Of a DNA stretch of 64,000 nucleotides, positions 21,507-31,687 are shown piece after piece (positions within the stretch are counted from its first letter, which is position 1; the number at the start of each line of letters is the position of its first letter). The stretch comes from Pelodera strongyloides. Lineage: Eukaryota; Nematoda; Chromadorea; Rhabditida; Rhabditidae. The translations under genes were made by a program, and so were the position numbers. Where the stretch lies: NCBI GenBank assembly GCA_036852015.1, contig JAANDG010000492.1, positions 47,680 through 111,679 of the forward strand, written 5' to 3'. The notes under the pieces were generated by a model, which had not been told where the DNA came from, ran no database searches, and saw nothing but the letters and a program-made list of their open reading frames with translations.

Positions 21507-21850
21507 AGCCTGAGCGCCTGAGGCGGTTTTCCAAGGCTTCAAGCGTCAAAATACTCACGAAAAGAACACATATATGTATGTGAAAACTCTGCAACGTATC
21601 ATCCAATTTTCATGTAATAACGCTCGGTTTCGCTCATTGTGAAAAGTTGCGTCTTATTGTTAGTGTTGCCTTTTGATTATATGTTATGTAATCAACAAAC
21701 ATTTATTATTATTATTACCAAAGACCTGGAGCGTAGAAAAATAAACGGCGGAGCTCTTTGGCTTTCTCAAAAGCCTGAGCTCCGACTCTCCTTATATACC
21801 ATTTAGATATTCGGACGCAACTCCGTTGCGGACACACAAAACTTCAAACC
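21507..21850 (-). mobile_element. Helitron-family fragment
   Basis: GCGCCTGAGGCGGTTTTCC at the left corresponds to the family 3' hairpin on the minus strand. The interior shares GAGCTCCGACTCTCCTTATA-type sequence with 36466-36680 and 55379-55608. The CTGG terminus is not intact. Confidence 0.5.
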
Positions 21851-21865
21851 CATCTCGTTTGCATA

Positions 21866-22497
21866 GGGCGCGTTCGGGATTGCGAAAAGAAAGAAAAGAA
21901 ATCAAAAAAAGTTGTTGGGGTGGCAATTCGGAGGGGGCAAAAACTTTCAGAAATCTCCACAGTAGAAATTGATTAGACATGCGATTCGTTGTGGGACCGC
22001 ACCATTTTTTGAAAGCAGAACATGCGATTCCTAATGGGGTCTCGATGTATGGCAAAAATTGCCGGATTTTCCTTCCAAGTATGGCTAAAATTACCGTAGA
22101 TTGGCACCACACGAGAACAACTACAGGCAGCCAAAAAAAATGGTCCCGCGGCAGGTAGCCACAGGACTATTTTTTTCGAGCGTGCATAAACTGTGAATTT
22201 TCGCCTTGTCGAGTATTATAGCATGGTGCATTTTCTAACTTTCAAAGGTGTATGAAAAATCGTACACGAGATGCACATTTGATACTTGGAAGCAAAATGC
22301 GCGGTTTTTGTTTTTGCCATACATCGAGACCCCATAAAGTAAAAGTTGCTCCAAATAATGTAAATGCGGCCCCACGACGAATTGCATGATAATCAATTTC
22401 CACTGTGGAGATTTCTGAAAATTTTTGCCCCCGCCGAATGGCCATCCCGAACTACTTTTTTTTATTTCTTTTCTTTCTTTTCGCAATCCCGAACGGG
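21866..22497. mobile_element. Large inverted-repeat element (GGGCGCGTTCGGG ends)
   Basis: The left end GGGCGCGTTCGGGATTGCG is mirrored by CGCAATCCCGAACGGGCCC. Imperfect arms of about 210 bp include GAAATCTCCACAGT / ACTGTGGAGATTTC and GGGGTCTCGATGTATGGC / GCCATACATCGAGACCCC. ATA flanks both ends. A half copy of the terminus is at 23090. Non-coding. Confidence 0.75.
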
Positions 22498-22499
22498 CC

Positions 22500-23491
22500 C
22501 ATAATAATATACTATAATATTTATTACGCACACAAAAATGTAGACGCACAGTTTGTCGATAAAACAAAACAAAATGCAAATACAGGAGATCATCCACTAA
22601 CTCTATAAACGGGAAAATATTGTGGGATTGCTCCCATACTACGGTTGCTGAAGCCTAAAAGAGGTTTTTTCATGAGCCTGGCTTCTGATTAACATATGGA
22701 GAATTCAGAATACAGTCTACATTTAGCATAACGCCTTGCAAATCTTGGAATATTTATTTTCATGGCATTTTCGTGGCAGGCATACATGAATCTGTTATAC
22801 ACGTTACTATTACAATCGGACTTATTTTCTTTATTTTTTTGCTGTTTTAGTGCTTGGATAGTTTACATCTTGCCCGCATTCGTGCAAGTGAAAAAAACAG
22901 GTTTTCCGCCATTCAGTATTGTTTGCCCAATCAGCGCCAGTTTTTCGCCGCACTAGTGCATATACACATACGAATAGGGCAAGTCGCTAATCCCACCGGT
23001 ATGGCTGCGACAACAATACGGTATAAAAGGTGAGCGTATCTTTTATAAATTTGTTTGAATGCGATTTTCTTCGCTTTCAGCACTGTAAGGGCGCGTTCGG
23101 GATGCGCTTTCCGAAAGGTTCTCATGCAAATTCATCGTTCGGGATGGACATTTTGGAAGCGTTCTAATTTTCTAATGCTTGGAGAAGGCAAAAAATACAC
23201 TATGAATTAGCATGGAAAAGTACAAATTGGCATGGTTTTAGCGACGAACCTTCAAGGGTACACAGGAAAGTGAAAACCCCGATTTCGCCCCGATCACGGC
23301 CCGATTTTTTGAGGGACTTGATCGGGGCGAAATAGGTTTTTTTGGTTTCCCATGTAGTTTCTCTTTTAGGCATATAGGGTAAAAGCCGAAGGGGCCTAAA
23401 GTACAATGGGTTTCGGGCTTATAGAGGATGCGGTACTTACATTAGTGTTCCTGAAACGCCGCCCTAACAAGGGCAGCACCGATCTTACCTT
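22500..23491. other. Intergenic, 5' of T-synthase copy B
   Basis: No start exon for copy B could be identified here. A half-element terminus AAGGGCGCGTTCGGGAT lies at 23089-23105. Confidence 0.4.
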
Positions 23492-23674
23492 TTAAAGCGA
23501 AATACCGGCCGGTTTTTGAAACGCATTGCGTACAGCTGCATTCTTATGCAGCATATGCAAATGAGCAAAAATTAGAATAAAAACTAGACCCCAATTAGAC
23601 CCCACGTTGCATAAATGCATAGGAATGCAAGTACTTGAGATGCGTTTCAAAAACCGGCCGGTATTTCGCTTTAA
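23492..23674. mobile_element. TTAA MITE, family M1
   Basis: Both termini are canonical (AGCGAAATACCGGCCGG and its mirror), 183 bp. It ends 53 nt before the first visible exon of T-synthase copy B. Internal sequence is close to that of 60641-60825. Confidence 0.9.
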
Positions 23675-23727
23675 TAAGTGAACAAACTCTCTTCTTCAAG
23701 TACTACGCTAATTTGGTTTGATTTCAG

Positions 23728-26700
23728 ACAAGCCCTTGGCGTAGTAGTTGGTTGCACATTATTTGCCATTATTATACTAGCTACAGCTGGAAGCAAGTCT
23801 GTAATTGGAGCGAGTGGAGTACGACTACCAGGTTGGCAATGTACAGAGTTTTTGGTTTAGTTACCCAAGTTTGAGGTAATCTTTGTAGTTTTAGCGTCAG
23901 TAACGTTATGCGCAAAAATTGAGTTTCTCTGGTTGGAAAAGTAACCTATGGCCAGACAGTCTGGCGTCATTTTTTTTTTTGAAATTATCAGGTGCACCGC
24001 ACGTGCGCCAATGATGTGCCAACCGTAACTCTCAACTGTCCGCGTACGCCTAGGATGCGCACCGTATGAACAAGCATCTATCCGACGGCGCGTACTGTCT
24101 TCCGCGGCAACTTCGCGGAAGTGCTCGATTGTGTCAAAAATATATAACTCCGCAAAATTTCGGTTGCGGATGAAAATGTGCTCAATGGCTATCCTTGGCC
24201 AGGAAGTAAGCTAACTGAAACCAAAAACCTAGGGCTAATTGTACAATGCACAGCATTGCCGCATTGCCCCACAGTGACCGCAAAAGTTGCCGCATTCCCA
24301 GGAACACCGCAAAAAATGGGCAAAACACCACAAAGCACAGCACGGTGACCGCACGATGACCGCAAAAAGTTTGCGTGCACCGCAAGGTGACCGCAAGAAT
24401 AGGATGTATGCCGCATGGTTGCCGCAAAAACATGTGGTGCAGCACACACATTTCAAAACCGGCTGATATTTTTAGCAAAAACCGGCTAGCATTTCCAACA
24501 GAGACGTGTAGTTAAATATGTAGGTGGCGCAAGTAAGCAAATTCATCAAGGAGGAAACCGTAATTGTCAACCATTTAATAACAATCACTCGTATTACGAC
24601 AATCACTATTCATGCCCTTATCTGCACACGCTATGGGAAGTGATGAAGTATCCGGATATCTGAATCCACAGGAAAACGGAATAGTTTTCGAAGTCACAGA
24701 AAAAAAGCCATAGTTGCTGGCCCGTCAACAAATGGTTGCTTTCACCGAAATAACCACTTGGGCCCGACTGATCTGATTGTGAGAGATGACCAGTTGGTGA
24801 CGATTTTCGATGAAACGTGGTCACCACATGGCCACGAAAATATCTATGAGCTCCATCACATAAAATGTCAGAGGTAAGACGCGTTACTTGATCCGGTGCC
24901 ATACATCGTCGGGTTCAATGGAATTTTTTTTAAATATGCATGCAGATAGCGACAAGCAACATTATTCAGCATGCAAATTCGAATATTGGAATTTCATATT
25001 GAGCCATCTATTTAAATACACGTATGGGGTGGAAATGCTAGGTTAGCGCATTTTGACAGCTTACATGTTCGCTTTAAAAGGTTTGTCATAAAAAAGGTGT
25101 GCGTCTATAGAAGTGTGCACCACATGTTTTTGCGGCAACCATGCGGCATACATCCTATTCTTGCGGTCACCTTGCGGTGCACGCAATCTTTTTGCGGTCA
25201 TCGTGCGGTCACCGTGCTGTTCTTTGCGGTGTTTTTTCTCTTTTTGCGGTGTTCCTGGGCGTGCGGCAACTTTTGCGGTTATTTTGCGGCAATGCGGCAA
25301 TGCGGCAATGCTGTGCATTGTACAATTAGCCAAACCTAGAGCAGGCCGGACCGTGTATTTCAGGCACGGGACCCGCGCGGAGTTCAGTTCTCTTGCGAAG
25401 ACGGGTCTAACCTTAACCTTTTTTTCATCTCGACTCTCAAAAAATATCACCTCACAATTCAGGAACCTCCACAAAATGGCCACGAATATTTTGTGTTATC
25501 AACACGATGTCGACGAACGTAAAGCGAATAATAGCAGTAAAGGTAAGGGCGCATTCGAGTTGGGCAAAATGCATACATTTCGCGAAATAATCAGTTCGAG
25601 TTGATAGGGCGAGAGATTGTTGACAAATAGGAGGGGCCAGGAAAAAAATATTTTCAAGGCTCTGCGTCTCTCATATAAGCGGGATATTTCGCAGCGCGCT
25701 AACACTGGCTAAGAGTGATCTTGAACTGATTATTTCGCGAAATTTATGCATTTTGCCCAACTCGAATGCGCCCTTAGTGAGATCGCGTATTGCATGTACC
25801 ATTTCACTTCTACGATTTTTAGATTGATATAAGTTAATTTTCTTAATGCGAAACGCCAGCTCCTTTGGAAAATTTTTTCTTTAACAATAGTTCTTCCTAT
25901 TAATTCCCCATATTAATATCGCCTAATTTGCGTATAGCTTTTTCTATTGTTTTATTACATGGTAGATAGTGAGAGAATCAGATAGAGAGATAGAGACATG
26001 GACAGACGGAGAAAGATAGAGAGATAAAGAGAGGGGGATATCTTTGTTAGAGGTTCTTTTGTAGAAATCTCAAGACACTCGCTAATGAGGACGCGAACTC
26101 CAGGTTCTGAGGCCACATTCACCACTCTGATTCCCTCGGGGAATTAGCCCCTGAGGACAGAAAATAGCATTCTCGTTTACTGAACAACTGGTGATATAAT
26201 TTTATCCGTCAACTTTCCCAAATTGCATTCCTCCATTCCTAGGAAACTTGGGCGAAACACTGTGACGACTATGTGTTCACCATGAACAACAATCCGAATA
26301 ACTTGGCGCCCGTTTGGAATTTTAACCTGGGGTCAGTTTTTTTCTGAAACTCATGGCTGTCCCTTTAAGCTGACCCCCAACTCAGGATGGGGTCAGTTTA
26401 AAGGGATAGGTTCATCTCAAATCCAGTATTCCAATCTAATCGGTATTCCAGTCTAGGATGTAGAGAACTGTAATTTTTAAAGGGACAGGCCTACGAGAAA
26501 AGTTTTCCTCAATTTACTTGTACAGAATGTCCGGAATTTTAGAAATATTACTGTGAAAACCGCATTTCTTTACACCTAGAACTCACAGAGTTATTCACCG
26601 GCAAACTGTTCGGCGGTTCGGCCAGGTACCGTAGTCAGAATCTATTTTTGCGCTTTTAGGGTACTGCTGTATTTGAAACAATGGAAACTGTACTGTACTG

Positions 26701-29700
26701 TACCATATTCGAATCATTTTTATTCGTTTGACCATTATCATGTAGACAAAGAATGCAAATGAACGGAAATAAACCGTAAAAACGAATTTTGACGTTGCTG
26801 ACTACGGTGCCTGGCCGAAAGGTTTGCCGGGGAATTTGCAAGTTCTAGGCTTCACGCAATGCGGTTTTCACGGTAATATTTCGGAAATTCCTGACATACT
26901 GTACGAGTAAATTGAGGAAAAATTTTTTTCTCTTGGGTTCTTCTTCCTGTCCCTTTAAGTCACCACCTTATTTTATTTTTTATATGTCTAGTACACCCCA
27001 TATAACACAACAAATACAAAAAAGAAAATCACGAAAATCATCATTCTTTCTCCATACATGACGATGTTTCTGAGAGTCTTATTGTTATGCGCTATGTAGC
27101 CCGGTTTCCAGTGTAATGTTTTTTTTTTCAAACGACCATCTTGTTCAAAAGAAAATTGAGAAACGCTTCTTTCTCATACATTATTTTTGATAAGTGTAGT
27201 ACACCCCCATATAACAAAATATAGCCTAAGCCTAAGCCCAAGCCTAAGCCTAGTGAACAACTTCGCCCCGTTTTAGGAACGCTAAGCACCCAGCAAACAC
27301 GAGATACTGGTTGTGGGACAAAATTCGAGCAATCTTCCAGAAAATAAATGAGGAGAAACTGGCAAGCCTGTTTTGAATTCGTGACATTGTTTTTTTTATT
27401 ATTGAAGCATTTAATTATCGCAAGGCAGAAACGTTAATGTTAAAGGAAAAGCTTGCAATGCTTGCTCAGTATCTGCAGCTGTCCAAAATTGCCCTCGGGC
27501 GAGTAGTCGGCCAGGGAAGCGCGGCGGCTCACTTTCTGTGTGCCAAGAGCGAGCGATCAGCGTGCCACACGTTGATTTTTTTTTCAGGATCAATACGACT
27601 GGTTTGTGAAAGCTGATGATGACAGTTTCTACATAATCGAAAACCTGAAGCAGATGCTGACACAGTACGACACAGAGAAACCGTACTTTTTCGGATCAAA
27701 ACACTGGGTGGACGAACCGCGACGCCCTAAGAACATAACTTTTGCGAGCGGAGGAGCCGGCTATGTGCTAAGTAGGGAGGCAGTTAGAAAGTGAGTAATT
27801 ATACTGGATAATTACAGAACAATAGTAATTTTGTGCGTAATGAGTTCTCATTATGTTGACAATGACTTGTTGTGGGATTCTATGTACCATTTCTTTACTA
27901 GTGTTTATTGACACCTGGGGTGATATCTACGATCAATTGGCAATTAGCGCTAATTAGTTAATTTCCCGCTAATTAGCTAATTTTTTCTTAGATTCATGTC
28001 CGCGACTCGGAACCCAAAACTCTGCCGCCAGGGCAGTTATTTCCACGAAGACACAGAAGTGGGACAGTGCATGCAAAATGCGGGCGTGGAATTCATCACT
28101 CCCTTGGAGGGAAAGAAACATAGGTATAGATGAAAGTAGCGCATAAGTGATTCCGAAGACGCCCGACCTACCGCACCTAAGCCCAAACTCATCAGATTAT
28201 GCAGCACACCACCAAACATATCACCATAGAGGTGATTACCGGGAGGGAGGATTTTTATTCGTTTAGTATTCATGATAAGGTAGGTCGGGCGTGTTCGGAT
28301 TACACTCAGCGACCCGTCTCATGATACAATATTGCTTTAAAGGATCGCGGTCACTACAAATTCGCATTTTTTATTCGCTTTTCATTAATTGTTCAAGTAT
28401 GTGAAGAAAACGACGATTCCAGCGCCAAAGTACGGCAAAACGAACTCAGGGAGAGAAATCCCTGTTTATGACTTTTACTTATATACCGTAGTTTATAATT
28501 GCCCGTATAGAGTTTCATAATAAATACCCTGCAGTGATAAACCACGCGCCAGGTGTAACACTGCAGGCTGTTCACTCTCCAAGTACCCCTGGCAATTGCA
28601 TATATGCACCGGCGTCGGTCATTTATCAAAACTCATTCTCATTGATTTCTCTCCCTGAGTTCCATTTTATGTGGATTTTTATGGGCTGCATATTGTTTTA
28701 TAAATCTTCTTGCAGCTAATAAAAATCGAATAAAAAAGTTGATTTTGAAGTGACTGCCTTCCTTTAAAGCATTACCATCATGCTTGATTTCCATTGTTTT
28801 ATTATCAAATCACCTGTTTGCTAATCAACGACAACGCGACGAGTTATATACTACTTTCTTTGCATCATTTCATTGCGAGGCACACCCTGTGGTGTTCTTT
28901 AATAAATAAAAAAACACGATTTACTTTTTTATTTCAGCATGCTTCCAATCAGTATTTTCGACCTAATCAATGACAAAGATACCGATAGTCGGGTACGGCG
29001 TCTGTGGGCAATGCGAACGTCGATTCCAAACATTCAAAAGGTGGACAGCTTTTTGAAGGACAAATTATTGCACATCTACTCGTGCTCATAGAGTTCTGAT
29101 CTCTGGTCCTCATGCGCGCAGCGCGGTAATGCGTAGACGCGTCCGCGGGAAAAGATTGCAGATTTGCATTGAAAAATTCGAGACACAGAGAAAGCTCTTT
29201 TCTGTGTATCCCTTTCCCACGTTAAAAAGTCATATCTATTCTGCGGACGCGGTTACGCATTTCCGCGCTGCGCGCCTGAGAACGTAGATAGTCAAGAGCC
29301 GTTTCCTCTCTTTGGACGGGCCCACTTAATAATATGCGTTTATTGATGACATGCCAATTAACACATCTCAAAAGGTGACCCTAAGATACCATGCTTCGCA
29401 ACGCAGTATACTGACAAGGGACCAAACTAAAAGGAACAAATAACACACGAACACTAAACATAATCAAGAACACCAAAAAATCGAGCTAAATTCGAGAAAA
29501 TCAGCATAAATATGTAAGAATTCTGTGGTCTACGTTGTGTTTCAAAAACCCGGCCGGCGAAATATTAAAGCGAAATAGCGGCCGGTTTTTGAAACGCATT
29601 GTGGACACCTGAATTCTTACGTATATATGTTAGTTTGCTCGAATTTAGCTCCATTTTTTATTCAAATTTATGTTTATTTGCATAAGGTGCATAATGCAGA

Positions 29701-29858
29701 TATGTTTCAAAAACCGGCTGGTATTTGGCTTTAATATAAACCTTTATTTTCAGGGCTGGGACTGCTGTAGTGACCGACTTATCTCTTTTCATTACGTAAG
29801 GCCAGGTCAAATGCGAACGATCTATTATTTCATTTATAAAGTTAAAGTAGCAGAATAG
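23728..29858 (+). CDS. Core 1 beta-1,3-galactosyltransferase (T-synthase), copy B
   Basis: Coding exons: 23728-23831, 25463-25542, 26243-26331, 27277-27361, 27588-27790, 27992-28123, 28938-29040, 29754-29858, about 300 residues. The first exon supplies a signal-anchor helix (VVVGCTLFAIIILATAG). Catalytic motifs match copy A: WPRIFCVINTMS, TWAKHC, WLWDKIR, KADDDSF, SGGAGYVLS, HEDTEVGQC and GWDCCSDRLISFHYV. Exon lengths 89, 85, 203, 132 and 103 are identical in both copies with the same phases, showing tandem gene duplication. It lacks the two short stem exons seen in copy A. The intron after 27361 begins GCAAGC, a GC-AG intron. The donor after 25542 is overlapped by a TA-flanked transposon. 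The start-codon exon is not found. The C-terminus is four residues shorter than copy A. Confidence 0.9.
24226..25345. mobile_element. Long inverted repeat of TGCGGTCACC subrepeats
   Basis: 24226-24455 and 25100-25345 are inverted copies: CTAATTGTACAATGCACAGC against GCTGTGCATTGTACAATTAG. Both arms consist of TGCGGTCACC/TGCGGCAA subunits. The interior (24470-25095) has no recognised coding sequence. It fits a foldback-type DNA element in the first visible intron of T-synthase copy B. Confidence 0.75.
25546..25774. mobile_element. TA-flanked inverted-repeat MITE on a splice donor
   Basis: Termini AGGGCGCATTCGAGTTGGGC and GCCCAACTCGAATGCGCCCT, with arms of about 55 bp, flanked by TA on both sides. 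The left TA is intron positions +2 and +3 of the donor after exon 25542 (G|TA|AGGG). This is a Tc1/mariner-type MITE by its TA duplication (inference). Confidence 0.85.
26477..26958. mobile_element. Palindromic TTAA element, family P3
   Basis: TTAA-bounded with arms from AGGGACAGGCCTACGAGAAA inward to GCCAGGTACCGTAGTC / GACTACGGTGCCTGGC. Diverged copy of 8005-8477, in a T-synthase copy B intron. Confidence 0.8.
27223..27252. repeat. Interstitial nematode-type telomere tract (GCCTAA)n
   Basis: Five GCCTAA-type units, one variant (GCCCAA), equal to TTAGGC on the other strand. It lies 24 nt before exon 27277 of T-synthase copy B. Confidence 0.75.
29470..29564. mobile_element. Right half of an M1 MITE
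   Basis: CGAGCTAAATTCGAG... to TTTCAAAAACCCGGCCGGCG match the right half of the family. It ends at the TTAA that starts the next element. Confidence 0.6.
29565..29734. mobile_element. TTAA MITE, family M1, beside an acceptor
   Basis: AGCGAAATAGCGGCCGG to CCGGCTGGTATTTGGCT between TTAA sites, 170 bp. Its right TTAA ends 19 nt before the last exon of T-synthase copy B (29754). Confidence 0.85.
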
Positions 29859-29947
29859 AAAAATATAATTTATGTCTCTCTTATTGTTCAAGCATTTATC
29901 ACAATAGGATATTCGAGGTGTTGTGAGTATTTATACTACTTTGTTCG

Positions 29948-30107
29948 TTAAAGCGAAATACCGGGCGGTTTTTGAAACGCATCGTGGACCATTGAATTCT
30001 TACGTATTTATGCTACCTCGAATTTAGCTCGATTTCTTATTCTAATTTATGTTCATTTGCATATGCTGCATAAGAATGCTGATGCAGTTCAAAAACCGGC
30101 CAGTATT
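29948..30107. mobile_element. TTAA MITE, right terminus truncated
   Basis: Starts TTAAAGCGAAATACCGGGCG and ends at AAAAACCGGCCAGTATT without TTAA. Confidence 0.75.
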
Positions 30108-31003
30108 GTTCTCTATCGTTTTTATAATGGGGTATGCCAAGTATCCCAAAAAATCGGTGTGATTCTGTCAATACTACGGTATTTCTGCACGAAACCTGCA
30201 TAAATATGAAAAACAAAATTCTCGTGTAGTTCCAAGATACGGTAAATTTTCAGCACCCTTGCAAACCCCATTAAGTAAATGTGGCAGAGAAAGATATTAT
30301 AACTGAAATATTAATTTATGAAACTTTTACTAGGGTATTCGAGTACATTTATTGATTCGATTCCTCAGTTATAAAGCTAAGAAAAATATAACAGACCCGC
30401 CTTTTAAAACGTTTTCATATATTGTTTTGATAGGGTATTCGAGCTCTGTGAGCAACAACCAAATTATTTTATTGATTGGCCTATTGGATAATACACCATG
30501 GACACCCTGACACCACTGGACACCATTGGACTTTTACCTTTTGCATGAAAATGAAGTATTTTGCTAAGATTAATCATTAATAATCTAAGTTCACAACGTA
30601 AGTATGCAAATGATGATATGCTAATCCGTATTTCGACCGAAAGCTGAAGGCTGAAGGTGAAGGTGTCCAGTGGTGTCCAGTGGTGTCCAGTGGTGTCCAG
30701 TGGTGTCCAGTGGTGCCCAGTGATGCCCGGGTGCCTGTGGTGTATTATTATCAAATAAAGCTCCTTTTTTCTGTTTGCTTATTCTGTTACTTTATTTATA
30801 AAGTTACATCCCAACAAAATAAATAAAATATTTTACAAATTTATTAAAAAAAAATGACCGCACATAACACACACGCAATAAACTAAAATCTTTTGGTATA
30901 TACAAGCTCAGGGAATCAAATAAAACACTAGAGTAAGGTGGTTAGAAATTATTATTCGTTATTTCAAGCTTTACGGAAAATTTTAATCAAATTGGTACAC
31001 GTT
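30108..31003. other. Convergent intergenic region, T-synthase B to kal-1
   Basis: No gene recognised. It contains a 10-bp minisatellite at 30660-30724. GGGTATTCGAG occurs near 30334 and 30433. Confidence 0.5.
30660..30724. repeat. 10-bp minisatellite (GGTGTCCAGT)n
   Basis: Six consecutive units of TGGTGTCCAG with the last ones mutated. An inverted related sequence (CACTGGACACCATTGGAC) lies at 30512-30529. Confidence 0.9.
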
Positions 31004-31187
31004 TTAAAGCGAACTACCTGCCGGCTTTTGAAACACATCGAGCACACCTGCATTCTTATGCAGCTTATGCAAAGCAACATAAATTAGAAGAAAAAATCGA
31101 GCTAAATTCGAGCAAGTTAGCATAAATACGTAAGAATTCAGTTGACAACGATGCGTCTCAAAAACCGGCCGCTATTTCGCTGTTTTA
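31004..31187. mobile_element. TTAA MITE, family M1
   Basis: TTAAAGCGAACTACCTGCCG at the left. The right end AACCGGCCGCTATTTCGCTG lacks an exact TTAA. About 184 bp. Confidence 0.8.
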
Positions 31188-31687
31188 GTTTCGCACAGGA
31201 TTTAGTTCTAAGTTCTAACTCAAACTTCTAACCACCTCAAATAAACCCGTATTATAAAATCAACAAAAAAAAGTTATATGATCATACATATAAATCATAA
31301 GGCGTATGATGAATAATGTGTGAAAATTGAAAGTAAGCCAAGAGTTTCAAGGGGTACAATGCTTATTAGCCAATTATCTTAAATAAATAATTAGCATACC
31401 CGAAAGTCTCATATTGATATGGAAATCCAAGCATTTACTTCAATCAATTTAAAGGCCATTTTATGTCCAATTTTAATTAATTAATTAATGAAATATGCTA
31501 ATTAATTGCCAACGATAGCGAAACTATTCAATCGGTAAATATGTTAAAGTAACTGAACTGTTTTCATAGATAAATCACCGAGGTAGGTTAAGACATCAGG
31601 GTTACGTAATCTACTAGTTTTTGTTGATTGTCTGCACGTAGGTTCTAATGATTATTCTAATTAATGACAAAGTTACAAGACAACGAA

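Noticed and set aside
25113..25604. 163-codon plus-strand ORF
   Set aside because: Mostly Cys-rich translation of the TGCGGTCACC repeat arm. Only 25463-25542 is an exon, in a different frame.
30660..30724. CRISPR-like array
   Set aside because: Units are adjacent 10-mers without spacers in a eukaryotic genome.
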